This document shows, piece by piece, positions 38,696 to 50,038 of a stretch of 64,000 nucleotides of DNA. The stretch's first letter is position 1; each line of letters starts with the position of its first letter. The stretch comes from Gammaproteobacteria bacterium (GTDB lineage Bacteria > Pseudomonadota > Gammaproteobacteria > Steroidobacterales > Steroidobacteraceae): positions 1 to 64,000 of the forward strand of contig VGVG01000001.1 in assembly GCA_016874055.1 (NCBI GenBank). The letters are read 5' to 3'. A program made the translations under genes and the position numbers. The notes under the pieces are model-generated. The model saw only the letters and a list, made by a program, of their open reading frames with translations, did not search any database and was not told where the DNA came from.

Positions 38696-39904
38696 TTAGT
38701 CCGCCTGTCGTCGCAGGAAAGCCGGGATGTCGAGGATGTCGTCGGCACCGACGATCGGTTCGTTGTGGCGCAGGCCATCACCCGCAGCGACTTTGAGGCG
38801 CTCGTAAGCCGGAACGTCGAGCTTGCTGTAGTCGGAAGATACGACCACCGGACGACGCCCGACGCGGGGCGCGTCGAAGGTTGAACGAGCCGACGTAGCG
38901 CGCACCCCGCTCGGGGACGACGCGCCCCGCGCAGCCATCTGGGCCTGCGTGCGTGCAAGACCCGTTGCCACCACCGTGACGCGCAGTTCGTCGGTAAGCG
39001 AAGGATCGATGACCGTGCCCACAACGACTGTGGCGTCCTCCGAGGCAAATTCCTTGACGAGGTTACCAACTTGCTCGAACTCGCCGATGCCGAGGTCGAG
39101 ACCTGCTGTAACGTTGACGAGAATGCCGCGGGCGCCGAAGAGATTGACGTCCTCGAGGAGCGGCGAGGAGACTGCCATTTCGGCAGCGATGCGAGCGCGA
39201 TCTTCGCCCGTTGCATGACCCGAACCCATCATCGCCATGCCGGTCTCGCGCATGACTGTTCTCACGTCGGCGAAGTCGACATTAATGAGACCTGGTCGCG
39301 TGATAAGTTCCGCAATGCCCTGTACCGCACCCTGCAGCACGCTATTCGCTCTTTTGAAGGCATCGAGGAGCGTCGTTTTCGGACCGAGCACCGTAAGTAA
39401 TTTCTGGTTTGGGATGGTGATGAGCGAATCAACGTGCTTCGCGAGCTCGGTCATCCCCTGGTCTGCGACGATCGAGCGCTTACTGCCCTCCATGATGAAC
39501 GGTCGCGTGACGACAGCGACGGTGAGAATACCGAGTTCCTTGGCAATCTGCGCAACGACCGGCGCGGCACCCGTGCCTGTGCCACCGCCCAGGCCGGCAG
39601 TGATGAATAGCATGTCACACCCTTCGATAATCTCGATAATGCGATCACGATCTTCCATTGCGGCCTGACGACCGACATCGGGATTTGCGCCCGCACCGAG
39701 TCCCTTAGTGATATTGATGCCGATTTGTAGCGAACTCTTCACATTGGAATTCTTCAAAGCCTGCGCATCAGTGTTGATACATACAAAATCCACACCCTCA
39801 ATACCGGTCTGTACCATGTGCGATACAGCGTTTCCGCCGCCGCCACCCACGCCTAGCACCTTGATCACCGCGTTTTGGCTGTAAGAGTCCATGAGTTCAA
39901 ACAT
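38696..39904 (-). CDS. ftsZ: Cell division tubulin FtsZ
   Basis: GTPase that forms the Z-ring. The 402 residues have the GTP-binding motif GLGGGTGTGAAPV, the T7 loop NVDFADVRTVM, a Ser/Arg-rich linker (about 320-380), and the C-terminal conserved peptide DDILDIPAFLRRQAD that binds FtsA, ZipA and ZapD. Start ATG follows GGAG at 8 nt. Lies 46 nt after ftsA. Confidence 0.98.
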   Translation of the reverse strand: MFELMDSYSQNAVIKVLGVGGGGGNAVSHMVQTGIEGVDFVCINTDAQALKNSNVKSSLQIGINITKGLGAGANPDVGRQAAMEDRDRIIEIIEGCDMLFITAGLGGGTGTGAAPVVAQIAKELGILTVAVVTRPFIMEGSKRSIVADQGMTELAKHVDSLITIPNQKLLTVLGPKTTLLDAFKRANSVLQGAVQGIAELITRPGLINVDFADVRTVMRETGMAMMGSGHATGEDRARIAAEMAVSSPLLEDVNLFGARGILVNVTAGLDLGIGEFEQVGNLVKEFASEDATVVVGTVIDPSLTDELRVTVVATGLARTQAQMAARGASSPSGVRATSARSTFDAPRVGRRPVVVSSDYSKLDVPAYERLKVAAGDGLRHNEPIVGADDILDIPAFLRRQAD

Positions 39905-39950
39905 TGTTCGTCGCTCCTATGGTCGAAGTTAACAAAATTAAAAATCGAAA

Positions 39951-41174
39951 TTAGAAATTGCCCTGAAACCAGTCCCGCATTCGCTGCACCATGCTTCGTG
40001 CATTACCGGCGATCGCGCGCGGCACGAGATGATCGCGGCCGTAGAGCAGCAACCCCACTCCCGTCGAATGAATTGGATTGCTCGTGACGTCGACGAGGCC
40101 GCGCACGCCGACCGGAATGCCGAGTCTTACCGGCACGTGAAACACCTCCTCGGCGAGCTCGATAGCACCTTCCATCTTTGCGCTGCCGCCGGTCAGTACG
40201 ATGCCCGCTGCGATCGCTTCTTCGAATCCGCTGCGTCGTAGCTCCTCGTGAATTAGACTAAAGAGTTCTGCGTAACGCGGCTCGACAATCTCAGCGAGAG
40301 TCTGCCGAGCGAGTCGACGCGCTGGGCGGTCGCCAACACTTGGAACCTCAATGGTTTCGTCAGGATTTGCAAGCTGCGAGAGCGCACAGGCGTAGCGCAG
40401 CTTTATCTCCTCAGCATTCTGAGTCGGCGTACGCATCGATACGGCGATATCGTTTGTGACTTGATCCCCCGCGATAGGAATTACCGCCGTATGGCGGATT
40501 GCACCGTACGAGAAAACAGCAATGTCAGTCGTGCCACCGCCGATGTCGACGAGGCACACACCTAGGTCTTTTTCGTCGTCAGTCAGTACGGCATAGCTAG
40601 AGGCTAACTGCTCGAGCACGATGTCATCGACGTCGAGACCGCAGCGCTGGATGCACTTCTCAATGTTCTGCGCGGCGCTGTCGGCGCCCGTAACGATATG
40701 CACCTTAGCTTCGAGCCGAACGCCCGACATGCCGACGGGGTCGCGAATGCCTTCCTGACCGTCGATGATAAATTCCTGTGGAAGCACGTGCAGAATTTTT
40801 TGATCAGCCGGAATCGCGACAGCCTTTGCGGCATCGATCACGTGGTCGATGTCGGCGAGCTGTACCTCCTTGTCGCGAATCGCCACTACACCATGCGAGT
40901 TGAGACTGCGGACATGGCTGCCCGCGATGCCGGCAAACACGGAGTGGATCTCGCAGCCCGCCATGAGCTCGGCCTCCTCTACAGCACGCTGTATCGACTG
41001 CACGGTCGATTCGATATTCACCACTACACCGCGCTTGAGTCCGCGCGAAGGCTGCGAGCCTAAACCGATGATCTCGATGCTATTGTCTGGTGCGGTCTCG
41101 CCGACCAGTGCCATCACCTTGGAGGTGCCGATATCGAGCCCGACGATCAGTTGTCTCTCTAGTTTTTTCGCCAT
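39951..41174 (-). CDS. ftsA: Cell division actin FtsA
   Basis: Actin-like ATPase tethering FtsZ to the membrane. The 407 residues from ATG 41174 (MAKKLERQLIVGLDIGTSKVMALVGE) have the actin phosphate loops LDIGTSK and VDIGGGTTDIAVF, and end in the amphipathic membrane helix MVQRMRDWFQGNF. ATG follows CGAGGAAT. Lies 16 nt after ftsQ. Confidence 0.97.
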   Translation of the reverse strand: MAKKLERQLIVGLDIGTSKVMALVGETAPDNSIEIIGLGSQPSRGLKRGVVVNIESTVQSIQRAVEEAELMAGCEIHSVFAGIAGSHVRSLNSHGVVAIRDKEVQLADIDHVIDAAKAVAIPADQKILHVLPQEFIIDGQEGIRDPVGMSGVRLEAKVHIVTGADSAAQNIEKCIQRCGLDVDDIVLEQLASSYAVLTDDEKDLGVCLVDIGGGTTDIAVFSYGAIRHTAVIPIAGDQVTNDIAVSMRTPTQNAEEIKLRYACALSQLANPDETIEVPSVGDRPARRLARQTLAEIVEPRYAELFSLIHEELRRSGFEEAIAAGIVLTGGSAKMEGAIELAEEVFHVPVRLGIPVGVRGLVDVTSNPIHSTGVGLLLYGRDHLVPRAIAGNARSMVQRMRDWFQGNF

Positions 41175-41190
41175 ATTCCTCGTCCGTCCA

Positions 41191-41991
41191 TCAACCCTCC
41201 GGGGTGTCGCCCAACTCGTCGACCGATGCAACCTTAGTGCTGCCCCGCCAGCCCACCGAAAATCCGTTCGTGTAGCGCATATCTACGTAATTGATCTCGG
41301 CGGACCGCTGCACCACGATGCGCAGAGCCGAAGCGACGAAGCGCTCGAAGCGCTCATCGACCTGCCGACGTCCGAGACGGATGCGTACACCGTTATCAAG
41401 ATCGATCTCCCACGCGCCGCGGGCATCGAGACGCAGCGCCGCAATGCGTACTCCGCCCTCGACGAGCCGACCTTGGATCGCAAAGTAACGCTCCGCGACT
41501 AGGGTCTCGGTGTCCTTGGGGCCAGAGAGCCGCGGTAACTCGGGCGGAATGAATCGCGCCTCAGAAAGGAAAAGTTTGCCGCGATTGTTTAGCAGACCGT
41601 TCGTACCCCAACGCGCGGCTGCGACTTGCTCGACTACGCGAACCTGCAGACCGCGCGGCCAGGCGCGACCCACGCTCGCCGCATCGACCCAGGGTAATTT
41701 TTCGATCGCACGCTGTACGGTAGTTAGATCAACGGTCACGAGGCCGGCACCGTGGATAAGATCACGTACGGCCTGCTCGACATCCATCGGTGAGACACGC
41801 TGGAAACGTCCCTGCAGTACGACGCGATCGATCGACTGATCGAGCGCGGCGACGATCAACCAAAGAAATGCAGTGACGGCAGCGAAACCCGACATACCGT
41901 ACATGAGTCGACGCCAGTGGATCTCGGGTACCTGCCAAGACTTCTCCTTACGACGGCGGTTGCGGGCTTTTCGATTTGCAAACAGACTCAT
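41191..41991 (-). CDS. ftsQ: Cell division protein FtsQ
   Basis: Bitopic divisome protein linking FtsL/FtsB to FtsA. The 266-residue protein has a basic cytoplasmic tail (FANRKARNRRRKEKSW), one TM (MYGMSGFAAVTAFLWLIVAALDQ), a POTRA domain (VVLQGRFQRVSPMDVEQAVRDL) and a beta domain. All expected parts are seen. Same strand as ddl (16-nt gap) and ftsA. Confidence 0.93.
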   Translation of the reverse strand: MSLFANRKARNRRRKEKSWQVPEIHWRRLMYGMSGFAAVTAFLWLIVAALDQSIDRVVLQGRFQRVSPMDVEQAVRDLIHGAGLVTVDLTTVQRAIEKLPWVDAASVGRAWPRGLQVRVVEQVAAARWGTNGLLNNRGKLFLSEARFIPPELPRLSGPKDTETLVAERYFAIQGRLVEGGVRIAALRLDARGAWEIDLDNGVRIRLGRRQVDERFERFVASALRIVVQRSAEINYVDMRYTNGFSVGWRGSTKVASVDELGDTPEG

Positions 41992-42007
41992 GCTGACTCT
42001 CCTGCCC

Positions 42008-42976
42008 TCAATCCCTGCGCCGACGGATGAAGCTCGTCTCGAGTACGCGCCACACGAGGGTGTCGAAGTCGATGTTGCTCGCCTTGGCCGCCATCGGCAC
42101 GAGACTGTGATCGGTCATTCCGGGAACCGTATTGATCTCAAGAAGCAGCGGTCGACCGGTTGCATCCATCATGAAGTCGACTCGTCCCCAGCCTTCCCCG
42201 CCGACCGCGGTGAAAGCGCCGATCGCCAGCGCTCCGAGGTGTTTCTCCTTCTCAGCGGAGAGACCCGACGGACAATCGTAGACGGTATCTAAGCGCAGAT
42301 ACTTCGCCTCGTAGTCGTAGAACGTCCTCGGCGTTGCAATCCGAATCGATGGCAGCGCCTTACCGTGCAACACGCTGACGGTGTATTCAAAACCTGGGAT
42401 AAACGCCTCGGCGAGCACCACCTCGTCGGTGGCGGCCGCCGCGGCGTGGGCGGCGGGAAGATCCTCCGCTCGCTCGACCTTGGAGATTCCGACCGATGAG
42501 CCCTGCGTAGCCGGCTTCACGAACATGGGTAAACCAAGTCGCGCGAGCGCCTGTTCAAAGTCCGACGGGTTGCGAAGCACCATGAAATCCGCCGTCGAGA
42601 TACCAACGGCCGCAGCGAGACGCTTGGTGCGGACCTTATCCATGCAGACGGCAGAGCCGAGCACGCTGCTGCCCGTATAAGGTAACCCCAAGCACTCGAG
42701 CGCTCCTTGCAAGGTTCCGTCCTCGCCGCCTGGACCGTGCAAAGCAATCCATACGCGGTCGAACCTTTGCTCGACGAGCGCAGACAGCGGTACCTCGTGC
42801 GGATCGATGGCATGCGCATCGACGCCTTTGCGAACGAGAGCTGCGAGCACGGCGTTGCCGGTGAGCAAAGAAATTTCGCGTTCGCTCGACTGCCCGCCAA
42901 GCATGACGGCGACCTTGCCGAATTCACAGGCGTCGCTTACCAGATGAACGGCCGACGGATCGTGGGTGAGACGCAT
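42008..42976 (-). CDS. ddl: D-alanine-D-alanine ligase
   Basis: ATP-grasp enzyme joining two D-Ala for the pentapeptide. The 322 residues have [21 protein letters not shown] at the N-terminus, [15 protein letters not shown] for ATP binding and [16 protein letters not shown] at the metal site. Starts on a TAATG overlap with murB. About 18 residues precede the family-conserved start, so a shorter start is possible, but the overlap supports 42976. Confidence 0.95.
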   Translation of the reverse strand: MRLTHDPSAVHLVSDACEFGKVAVMLGGQSSEREISLLTGNAVLAALVRKGVDAHAIDPHEVPLSALVEQRFDRVWIALHGPGGEDGTLQGALECLGLPYTGSSVLGSAVCMDKVRTKRLAAAVGISTADFMVLRNPSDFEQALARLGLPMFVKPATQGSSVGISKVERAEDLPAAHAAAAATDEVVLAEAFIPGFEYTVSVLHGKALPSIRIATPRTFYDYEAKYLRLDTVYDCPSGLSAEKEKHLGALAIGAFTAVGGEGWGRVDFMMDATGRPLLLEINTVPGMTDHSLVPMAAKASNIDFDTLVWRVLETSFIRRRRD

Positions 42977-43899
42977 TAGGCGACGTCCCCCACGATACGC
43001 ACCTCGGTATTGAGGTGGATACCGAATCGCAGCGCCACGGTGTCGCGGATGCAGTAGATTAATTTTTCGAGATTGGCGGCCGTGGCCTTACCCTCGTTGA
43101 CGATGAAGTTGGCATGCTTCGGCGACACTAGAGCGCCACCGATACGCATGCCCTTGAGGCCCGCAGCCTCGATGAGTCGCGCAGCGTGATCACCCGGAGG
43201 ATTGGTGAACACCGAGCCACAGCTCCACTCACCGATCGGTTGTTTCTGCTTGCGTTCCACGAGCAAATCGCGAATCGCCTCGTTGCTCACACCCTCTCGC
43301 TGCTCGAAATGCAGCGTCGTGCCCAAGAAAGCTTCTGTAGCGACGGGCGCTTGGACATGCCGATACGACACGCGGTACTCGGACGCATCACGCATGCGGA
43401 TCATGCCGTTGCGATCGATGACTTCGACGTTGCGCACGTGACGCCACGTCTCGCCGCTGAAGGCGCCGGCGTTCATTGCCAGCGCTCCACCAAGCGTACC
43501 GGGAATCCCGGCAAAGAATTCGGCAGGACCCAGACCCCACTTGACGCATTGACGCGCGATCCGCGCACAGGGCACGCCCGCCTCGCACCAAACCTCGGTC
43601 TCACTACGCCGCTCGAGATCGCTCAATGCACCATGCAAAGAAATGACGGCGCCGCGCAAACCGCCGTCACGAACTAATAAATTGCTGCCGAGACCCACCC
43701 ACCAGAGCGGCGCATCTGCGGGTAAAATACGGAGGAATGCAGCGAGATCCGCGCGATCACGCGGCTCGAAAAACAGTTCCGCAGGGCCGCCGACGTGCCA
43801 GGACGTGTGTCGTGACATTGGCTCTTCGAGCGCGAGTCGTCCTGCGAACTGCGCCTGCAGAGACGTGCACACCGAAGGATCGAGCCGCTGCGGGCTCAT
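42976..43899 (-). CDS. murB: UDP-N-acetylenolpyruvoylglucosamine reductase MurB
   Basis: FAD- and NADPH-dependent step making UDP-MurNAc. The 307 residues from ATG 43899 include [53 protein letters not shown] (FAD binding) and catalytic Ser in [18 protein letters not shown], type I MurB. The ORF track's longer start lies within murC; ATG 43899 overlaps the murC stop by 4 nt. Confidence 0.96.
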   Translation of the reverse strand: MSPQRLDPSVCTSLQAQFAGRLALEEPMSRHTSWHVGGPAELFFEPRDRADLAAFLRILPADAPLWWVGLGSNLLVRDGGLRGAVISLHGALSDLERRSETEVWCEAGVPCARIARQCVKWGLGPAEFFAGIPGTLGGALAMNAGAFSGETWRHVRNVEVIDRNGMIRMRDASEYRVSYRHVQAPVATEAFLGTTLHFEQREGVSNEAIRDLLVERKQKQPIGEWSCGSVFTNPPGDHAARLIEAAGLKGMRIGGALVSPKHANFIVNEGKATAANLEKLIYCIRDTVALRFGIHLNTEVRIVGDVA

Positions 43900-45308
43900 C
43901 GGCCACCCTCCCCGAGTTGCTTCGCCAGTCCGTGGGCGACAGCGCTGATACTGCCGGCGCCCATCGCAAGTACCACGTCGCCCGCACGCAGCAAATCCCG
44001 AAGACTCGCGGCGAGCTCTTCGACGTGCGATACGAAGACCGGCTCGATCTGTCCGCGCGAGCGCACGGCGCGACAAATGGCGCGACCGTCGGCGCCCGCG
44101 ATCGGCGCCTCGCCTGCTGCGTATACTTCGGTGACGAGCAGCACATCGGTTGTCGAGAGCGCGCTGGCGAAGTCATCGAGCAGATCACGGGTACGCGTGT
44201 AGCGATGCGGCTGGAAGGCGAGCACGATGCGTCGATCAAGATGAGCCTGTCGTACGGCATCGAGCGTCGCGAGGATCTCGGTCGGGTGATGGCCGTAGTC
44301 GTCGACGATGACTGCGGTGCCCGTACCCATGCGCACCTCACCCACTTGCTGCAGGCGACGATGGACACCCTGAAACTTGGCGAGACCAAGCTGTATCGCG
44401 GCATCGTCGACACCGAGCTCACTCGCGACGGTAATAGCCGCGAGCGCATTTTGGACATTGTGTCGGCCGGGAAGATTAAGCCTCACCTCAAGCGAATCTG
44501 CCCGACCCGGTCGAATCACGTCGAACGTCGTCTGCGGTCCTCTTCGCACCACGTTGACGGCGCGAACATCGGCACCCTTTTCGATGCCGTACGTCCAAAT
44601 CGGACGACCGACACGGGGCAGGATGCCGCGCACCTCGGCGTCGTCAGCGCAAAGCACCGCTAGACCGTAGAACGGCAGGTTGTGCAGGAACTCGACGAAG
44701 CTCTGACGCAGTCGATTGAAGTCGCCATCGTGTGTGCCGAGATGATCGTTGTCGATATTGGTCACCACGGCGATGAGCGGCTGCAAATGCAGGAACGAGG
44801 CATCGCTCTCGTCAGCCTCAGCGACGAGATAACGACCCGTGCCGAGTCGGGCGCTATTGTCGGTACTTTTCAGACGACCGCCGATGATGAAGGTCGGATC
44901 CTCGCCACCTTCGGCGAGCACCGAGGCGACGATACTCGTCGTCGTCGTCTTGCCATGCGTTCCGGCGACAGCGATCGCGGAGCGGAATCGCATGAGTTCA
45001 CCGAGCATTTCCGCACGCGGCACAACTGGCACACGATGCACGAGCGCTTCGGTGATTTCAGGGTTTTCTTTGGAGATGGCAGTCGAGACGACTACGACAT
45101 CGGCACCTTTGACGTTCTCGGTGGCGTGACCGAACGTAATCTTGGCGCCAAGATCCGACAGTCGCTCGGTCACGGCATTCGGCTTGAGATCGCTGCCCTG
45201 CACGCGATAACCAAGGTTAAGCAATACCTCGGCGATACCGCCCATGCCGCTGCCGCCGATACCGACGAAGTGGATAGTGTTGATGCGACGCATGCGTTCC
45301 ATATTCAT
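43896..45308 (-). CDS. murC: UDP-N-acetylmuramate-L-alanine ligase MurC
   Basis: First amino-acid addition to UDP-MurNAc. The 470 residues from ATG 45308 show the N-terminal UDP-binding [22 protein letters not shown], the ATP loop [14 protein letters not shown], and [12 protein letters not shown] in the C-terminal domain. The start overlaps murG by 4 nt. The longer track ORF is inside murG and not family-like. Confidence 0.97.
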   Translation of the reverse strand: MNMERMRRINTIHFVGIGGSGMGGIAEVLLNLGYRVQGSDLKPNAVTERLSDLGAKITFGHATENVKGADVVVVSTAISKENPEITEALVHRVPVVPRAEMLGELMRFRSAIAVAGTHGKTTTTSIVASVLAEGGEDPTFIIGGRLKSTDNSARLGTGRYLVAEADESDASFLHLQPLIAVVTNIDNDHLGTHDGDFNRLRQSFVEFLHNLPFYGLAVLCADDAEVRGILPRVGRPIWTYGIEKGADVRAVNVVRRGPQTTFDVIRPGRADSLEVRLNLPGRHNVQNALAAITVASELGVDDAAIQLGLAKFQGVHRRLQQVGEVRMGTGTAVIVDDYGHHPTEILATLDAVRQAHLDRRIVLAFQPHRYTRTRDLLDDFASALSTTDVLLVTEVYAAGEAPIAGADGRAICRAVRSRGQIEPVFVSHVEELAASLRDLLRAGDVVLAMGAGSISAVAHGLAKQLGEGGR

Positions 45309-46393
45309 GCCGTAAGACCTCCAGCCACGAGACAAGCTCGAGCGAGGTCGTCGGTCGCGTTCGGACGGGCAAGACTGCGCGCACGCTCGGCCATGCGGTA
45401 GAGCATCTTTCGATCGGCTGCAAATCGCTTGAGCTCCGATGCGAGTCGCTGCGATGTGAGTTCGCACTCGGGCAGCAATACCGCAGCCTCGCGCTCGACC
45501 AAGAAGCGTGCGTTACGCGTCTGATGATCGTCGACGGCTGCGGGGAACGGTACGAGAATCGCGGCGACGCCTGCAGCAGCGAGTTCGGACACCGTCAGAG
45601 CACCGGCGCGGCAAATGACGACGTCTGCGTCAGCGTAAGCCGCTGCAATGTCGTCGATGAAGGGGCTCAAGTCGGCCGTGATACCGCGCGCGATATAAGC
45701 CTCTCGTGTCGCCTCCAGCGTGCGGGTGCCGGTCTGATGACGAATACGCAGATCTACTTTTCCAGAAAGTGCCGCCACGGCTTCGGGGACGACCGAATTG
45801 AGACGCTGCGCACCCTGACTGCCGCCGACTACGAGCACATGTAGCGGACCCTGACGCGAGGCGTAGCGCGCGGTCGGGTCAGGCAGAGCAAAGAATTCGG
45901 TGCGTACCGGGTTACCGACCGTCGTCGCTTTCACGCCGGAACCGAAACTTCCGGAGAACGCCTCGAGGACCTGCGTAGCAAGTCGTGCAAGAATACGATT
46001 GGTGAAACCCGCGACGGCGTTTTGTTCGTGGATCACGAGCGGACAGCGTGCGAGGAAGGCCGCGAGCCCACCCGGGCCTGTGACGTAACCGCCGAGCCCC
46101 ACGACCACACGCGGTCGATGACGTCTTACGGTAGCGAGCGCCTGCCATAAGGCGCGCGCGAGTCGGATCGGTGCATCGAAAAGCGTAGTGAGATCCTTAC
46201 CGCGCAAGCCACCGATGTCAATCCATTCGACATCAATACCTGCAGCCGGCACAAGCCGCGCTTCGATGCCTGCGCGCGTGCCGAGCCATACGACCTCGAT
46301 GTCGCGCGCGCGCAGCAGACCTGCGAGCGAGAGCGCCGGGAACACGTGTCCGCCGGTTCCGCCTGCCATGATCATGACGCAGGGCTTGCTCAC
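45305..46393 (-). CDS. murG: Lipid II synthase MurG
   Basis: Peripheral membrane GT-B glycosyltransferase transferring GlcNAc to lipid I. The 362 residues start [24 protein letters not shown] (G loop 1), with [15 protein letters not shown] (G loop 2), [12 protein letters not shown] (G loop 3) and [36 protein letters not shown] at the donor site. Overlaps ftsW by 4 nt and murC by 4 nt. Confidence 0.97.
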   Translation of the reverse strand: MSKPCVMIMAGGTGGHVFPALSLAGLLRARDIEVVWLGTRAGIEARLVPAAGIDVEWIDIGGLRGKDLTTLFDAPIRLARALWQALATVRRHRPRVVVGLGGYVTGPGGLAAFLARCPLVIHEQNAVAGFTNRILARLATQVLEAFSGSFGSGVKATTVGNPVRTEFFALPDPTARYASRQGPLHVLVVGGSQGAQRLNSVVPEAVAALSGKVDLRIRHQTGTRTLEATREAYIARGITADLSPFIDDIAAAYADADVVICRAGALTVSELAAAGVAAILVPFPAAVDDHQTRNARFLVEREAAVLLPECELTSQRLASELKRFAADRKMLYRMAERARSLARPNATDDLARACLVAGGLTA

Positions 46394-47616
46394 GCGTCGA
46401 TCGCCTCCCCTGCTCCTCCGCGTACGCGCACGGCGCTACCGCCACGGAGACTTGCCGCCGTCGTGCCTCGCGAAGCCTGAACCGCCTCGTGATAGACGCG
46501 TAGCAGCACGCCAACCCACGCGAGCGTGACGATCAAACTCGATCGCCCGTAGCTCATGAGCGGCAGGGTCAGACCTTTGGTCGGCAGCACACCCATGTTC
46601 ACGCCCATATTAATGAACGCTTGGATCGCCACCCAGATTCCGAAACCCGCCGCGAGGTAGCTCTGGAACTTGAGTCCCGCTTCGTTAGCGAGTCGCGCGA
46701 CGTACAGCGCACGCCAAGCGAGCGCGACGAATAAACCGATGGTAAATAGAATACCGAATAGACCCAGCTCCTCCGAGAGCACGGCGAAAAGGAAGTCGGT
46801 GTGCGCCTCAGGCAGGTAGAACAGCTTCTGAACGCTCTCACCGAGTCCAACGCCGGTCCAGCCGCCGCGACCGATGGCGATCAAGCTCTGCGTGAGCTGG
46901 AAACCGCTGTCGAACGGATCTTCCCAAGGATTACGGAACGAGGTGAGACGACGCAGTCGGTATGGCGAGGACACCGCCACCGCAGCGAGAAGGCCCGCAC
47001 CGATTACCGCCAAACCGATAATATCGCGCCAACGCGCACCGGCGACGAAGAGCACGCCGAGGACCGTGGCCGTGAGCACGACGGCCGCGCCGAAGTCAGG
47101 CTCCATTAATAAAAGACAAAAGAATACGCTGACCACGAGTAAGGGCTTGACGAGCCCCACCAAAGAACTGCGTAGCTCTGCTTCGCGACGAACCGCGTAG
47201 CTTGCAATGAAGATAAGCACCATCAAGCGAGCAGCTTCAGAGGCCTGGAAGTTGAAACCCGCGAGTCGGATCCAACGACGACTGCCGTTCACCGAATATC
47301 CGACGCCGGGTATTAGCACGGCGATAAGCAGCACGCCCGCGATTGCGAGCAGTAGTAACGCAGATTTTTCCAGCCACTCCGTACGGATCGCAAACGCGAA
47401 TGAGGCTGCAATAGCGCCGGCTACCACGAGTACGAACTGACGCTCGAGGTAAAGGAACGGATCGCCGGCTTCCTTGCTGGCAATCGACATCGAGGCGGAA
47501 GTGACGATGATGAGACCAAGCAGTACAATCGAAAAGACGATCCCGAGTGTGACGAGATCGAGGTGCACGGACGTCGGCCGAGTTCCGCCGGGGGCCGGAA
47601 GCGTAAATGTACTCAT
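46390..47616 (-). CDS. ftsW: Septal peptidoglycan polymerase FtsW
   Basis: SEDS glycosyltransferase paired with FtsI at the septum. The 408-residue protein has about ten TMs, the SEDS signature with IGRGGWTGVGLGESVQKLFYLPEAHTDFLFAVLSEELGLFG, and GLTLPLMSYGRSSLIV near the C-terminus. Overlaps murD and murG by 4 nt each. Confidence 0.96.
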   Translation of the reverse strand: MSTFTLPAPGGTRPTSVHLDLVTLGIVFSIVLLGLIIVTSASMSIASKEAGDPFLYLERQFVLVVAGAIAASFAFAIRTEWLEKSALLLLAIAGVLLIAVLIPGVGYSVNGSRRWIRLAGFNFQASEAARLMVLIFIASYAVRREAELRSSLVGLVKPLLVVSVFFCLLLMEPDFGAAVVLTATVLGVLFVAGARWRDIIGLAVIGAGLLAAVAVSSPYRLRRLTSFRNPWEDPFDSGFQLTQSLIAIGRGGWTGVGLGESVQKLFYLPEAHTDFLFAVLSEELGLFGILFTIGLFVALAWRALYVARLANEAGLKFQSYLAAGFGIWVAIQAFINMGVNMGVLPTKGLTLPLMSYGRSSLIVTLAWVGVLLRVYHEAVQASRGTTAASLRGGSAVRVRGGAGEAIDA

Positions 47617-48956
47617 GATGGCAACCTCCCAACGGCTGTAACGAAACGGTCGCCGCGCTCGGTGTAATCACGAAACATGTCGAGACTTGCGCAGGCCGGC
47701 GAGAGCAACACGATCTCCCCAGCCTTGGCGCGACTTGCAGCCGTATCGACCGCCTCTTCGATCGAAGCGCAGCCTACGATTTCGCAAATACCTTCTAGAA
47801 CTTTGGCGAGCTGCGGTGCATCGCGACCGATGAGTAATACGACCCGCGCTCGTCCCGCAAGCGCGGTGGCGAGGGGAGCAAAATCTTGCCCCTTTCCCTC
47901 ACCTCCGGCGATAAGCAGTAAGGTGCCACACATCCCAGATATCGTTGAGACCGTGGCACCGACGTTCGTGCCCTTAGAATCATTGATGTAGCGCACGCCG
48001 CGCTTCTCACCCACCCACTGCGAGCGGTGCGGAAGTCCTGCGAACTCGCACAGCTCATCGAGCATGGGTGGCAAGGGCAGACCGCAGGCCTCACCGAGCG
48101 CGAGGGCTGCAAGCGCGTTAGCCGCATTGTGGAGTCCCGTAAGACGCATCGCCGACAGTGCGAGTACCGGCCGGCCACGAACCGCGAGCCAACGCTCCCC
48201 GCCCTGCTCCATCAATGAATACTCGGCACCTATCGTGCCCCCGATGGAGAAGTCGACGACTTTCTGCGCGGCTCCGCATGACATGCCTTTCACGTAAGCA
48301 TCGTCACGATTGATAACCGCTGTATCGCAGTGACGAAAGATGCGAGCTTTTGCGGCGGCGTAGGCGTCCATCGTACTGTGCCGATCGAGATGATCCTCGG
48401 AAAGGTTAAGTACCGTCGCGGCTAGCAGACGTAACGAACATGTTGTTTCGAGTTGGAAGCTTGATAACTCCAGCACGTACAACTGTGGTACCAGCGCCTC
48501 GAGCAGGTAGAGCACCGGCGTACCAAGATTGCCGCCGACCGACACCGCGCGTCCGGCGCGTGTTGCCATACGACCGACCAGCGTCGTCACAGTGCTCTTG
48601 CCGTTCGTCCCCGTGATACCCACGACTGGGGCCTTCGCCTCGCGCGCAAACAATTCGACATCACTCACGACGTCGATTCCTTTGGATAGTGCTTCCGAGA
48701 TCACCGGCTCGCTCAGTGCAATGCCGGGCGATGCAACCACGATCTGCGAATCTTTAAGCAGCGACGCATCGAGTCGACCAAAACTGCACTTGGTCGTCGG
48801 CGCAAGCGTGGAGAGCTCCTCGCGACCTGGCGGCTCTGTACGACTGTCAGTCACCGCAACCTGCCAACCCCGCGCGACAAGATGGCGCACCGCCGAGATC
48901 CCGGTCTTACCGAGGCCAACGATCAGCGCCTTGCGATGTTCTTGGGTGTAGCTCAT
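47613..48956 (-). CDS. murD: UDP-N-acetylmuramoylalanine-D-glutamate ligase MurD
   Basis: Adds D-Glu to UDP-MurNAc-L-Ala. The 447 residues from ATG 48956 ([30 protein letters not shown]) have the Rossmann start, ATP loop [27 protein letters not shown], and the C-terminal domain with [13 protein letters not shown]. The track's longer start is inside mraY; ATG 48956 overlaps its stop by 4 nt. Confidence 0.97.
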   Translation of the reverse strand: MSYTQEHRKALIVGLGKTGISAVRHLVARGWQVAVTDSRTEPPGREELSTLAPTTKCSFGRLDASLLKDSQIVVASPGIALSEPVISEALSKGIDVVSDVELFAREAKAPVVGITGTNGKSTVTTLVGRMATRAGRAVSVGGNLGTPVLYLLEALVPQLYVLELSSFQLETTCSLRLLAATVLNLSEDHLDRHSTMDAYAAAKARIFRHCDTAVINRDDAYVKGMSCGAAQKVVDFSIGGTIGAEYSLMEQGGERWLAVRGRPVLALSAMRLTGLHNAANALAALALGEACGLPLPPMLDELCEFAGLPHRSQWVGEKRGVRYINDSKGTNVGATVSTISGMCGTLLLIAGGEGKGQDFAPLATALAGRARVVLLIGRDAPQLAKVLEGICEIVGCASIEEAVDTAASRAKAGEIVLLSPACASLDMFRDYTERGDRFVTAVGRLPS

Positions 48957-50038
48957 CGGAGTTTCAGTGTGGCGAGGCCCACGAGAACGAGGAAAAAGGT
49001 GACGATCCAAAAGCGCACGATCACCTTGGGCTCAGCCCAACCCTTCAGTTCGAAGTGGTGATGAATCGGCGCCATCCGAAAGATTCGCTTACCAGTGAGC
49101 TTGAAAGACACCACCTGCAATATGACCGACGCGGTTTCGATTACGAAGATGCCGCCCATGATGAGCAGCACGACCTCCTGCTTCACGATCACGGCAATTG
49201 TTCCTAGTGCAGCACCGATCGATAGCGCACCGATATCTCCCATGAAAACTTGTGCCGGGTAGGTGTTGAACCAAAGAAACCCGAGACCTGCGCCGACGAG
49301 CGCCGCACAGAAAATAAGTAGCTCGCCCGAATCCCGGACCGCTGGAATCGCTAGGTATTCGGCAAATACGGCGTTACCTGCCACATAGGCGAACACGCCA
49401 AGCGCAGCAGCCACCATAACCGCTGGCATGATGGCAAGACCGTCAAGCCCATCCGTGAGATTAACGGCGTTACTCATACCGACGATCATCAAATAGGTCA
49501 TTAGAATGAAACTGAACGCGCCGAGTGGCAGAGTGAAATTCTTTAGAAGTGGTAGGTAGAGCGTGGTATCGACGGACGCCGTCGCAGTCCCCCAGAGCGC
49601 GATGGCCGTAACGAGCCCGCCGACGGACTGCCAACAAAACTTATAGCGTGCGATCAACCCCTTGGGATTTTTCTTGATGAGCTTGAGGTAGTCGTCCCAA
49701 AACCCGACGAGGCCAAAGAAGAACGTAACGGCAAGCACGATCCAGATGAAGCGATTGTTGAGGTCCGCCCAAAGAAGTGTCGAGCTTATGATGGTAACGA
49801 CAATCAGCAGACCACCCATCGTTGGCGTACCGACTTTCTTTTGGTGGGCTGCGGGGATGTAGTCACGAATAACCTGTCCAATCTGATCTCTGGTCAACTT
49901 CGTGATCATCCACGGACCTAGCGCGAGCGAGATCATGAGCGCCGTGACTGCTGCTAAAATCGCACGGAAAGTGAGGTACGAGAAAACGTTGAAGAATGAG
50001 ATCGACTCGGATAATAGCTGTGAGAGCTGAAGCAGCAT
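48953..50038 (-). CDS. mraY: Phospho-MurNAc-pentapeptide transferase MraY
   Basis: Integral membrane enzyme making lipid I. The 361-residue ten-TM protein has the family motifs [38 protein letters not shown] (catalytic Asp), [15 protein letters not shown] and the HHHFE loop [12 protein letters not shown]. Its ATG abuts the murF stop (TAAATG). Confidence 0.98.
   Translation of the reverse strand: MLLQLSQLLSESISFFNVFSYLTFRAILAAVTALMISLALGPWMITKLTRDQIGQVIRDYIPAAHQKKVGTPTMGGLLIVVTIISSTLLWADLNNRFIWIVLAVTFFFGLVGFWDDYLKLIKKNPKGLIARYKFCWQSVGGLVTAIALWGTATASVDTTLYLPLLKNFTLPLGAFSFILMTYLMIVGMSNAVNLTDGLDGLAIMPAVMVAAALGVFAYVAGNAVFAEYLAIPAVRDSGELLIFCAALVGAGLGFLWFNTYPAQVFMGDIGALSIGAALGTIAVIVKQEVVLLIMGGIFVIETASVILQVVSFKLTGKRIFRMAPIHHHFELKGWAEPKVIVRFWIVTFFLVLVGLATLKLR

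Noticed and set aside
43737-44663. 308-aa plus-strand ORF across murB/murC
   Set aside because: Spans two well-supported genes on the opposite strand; shadow.
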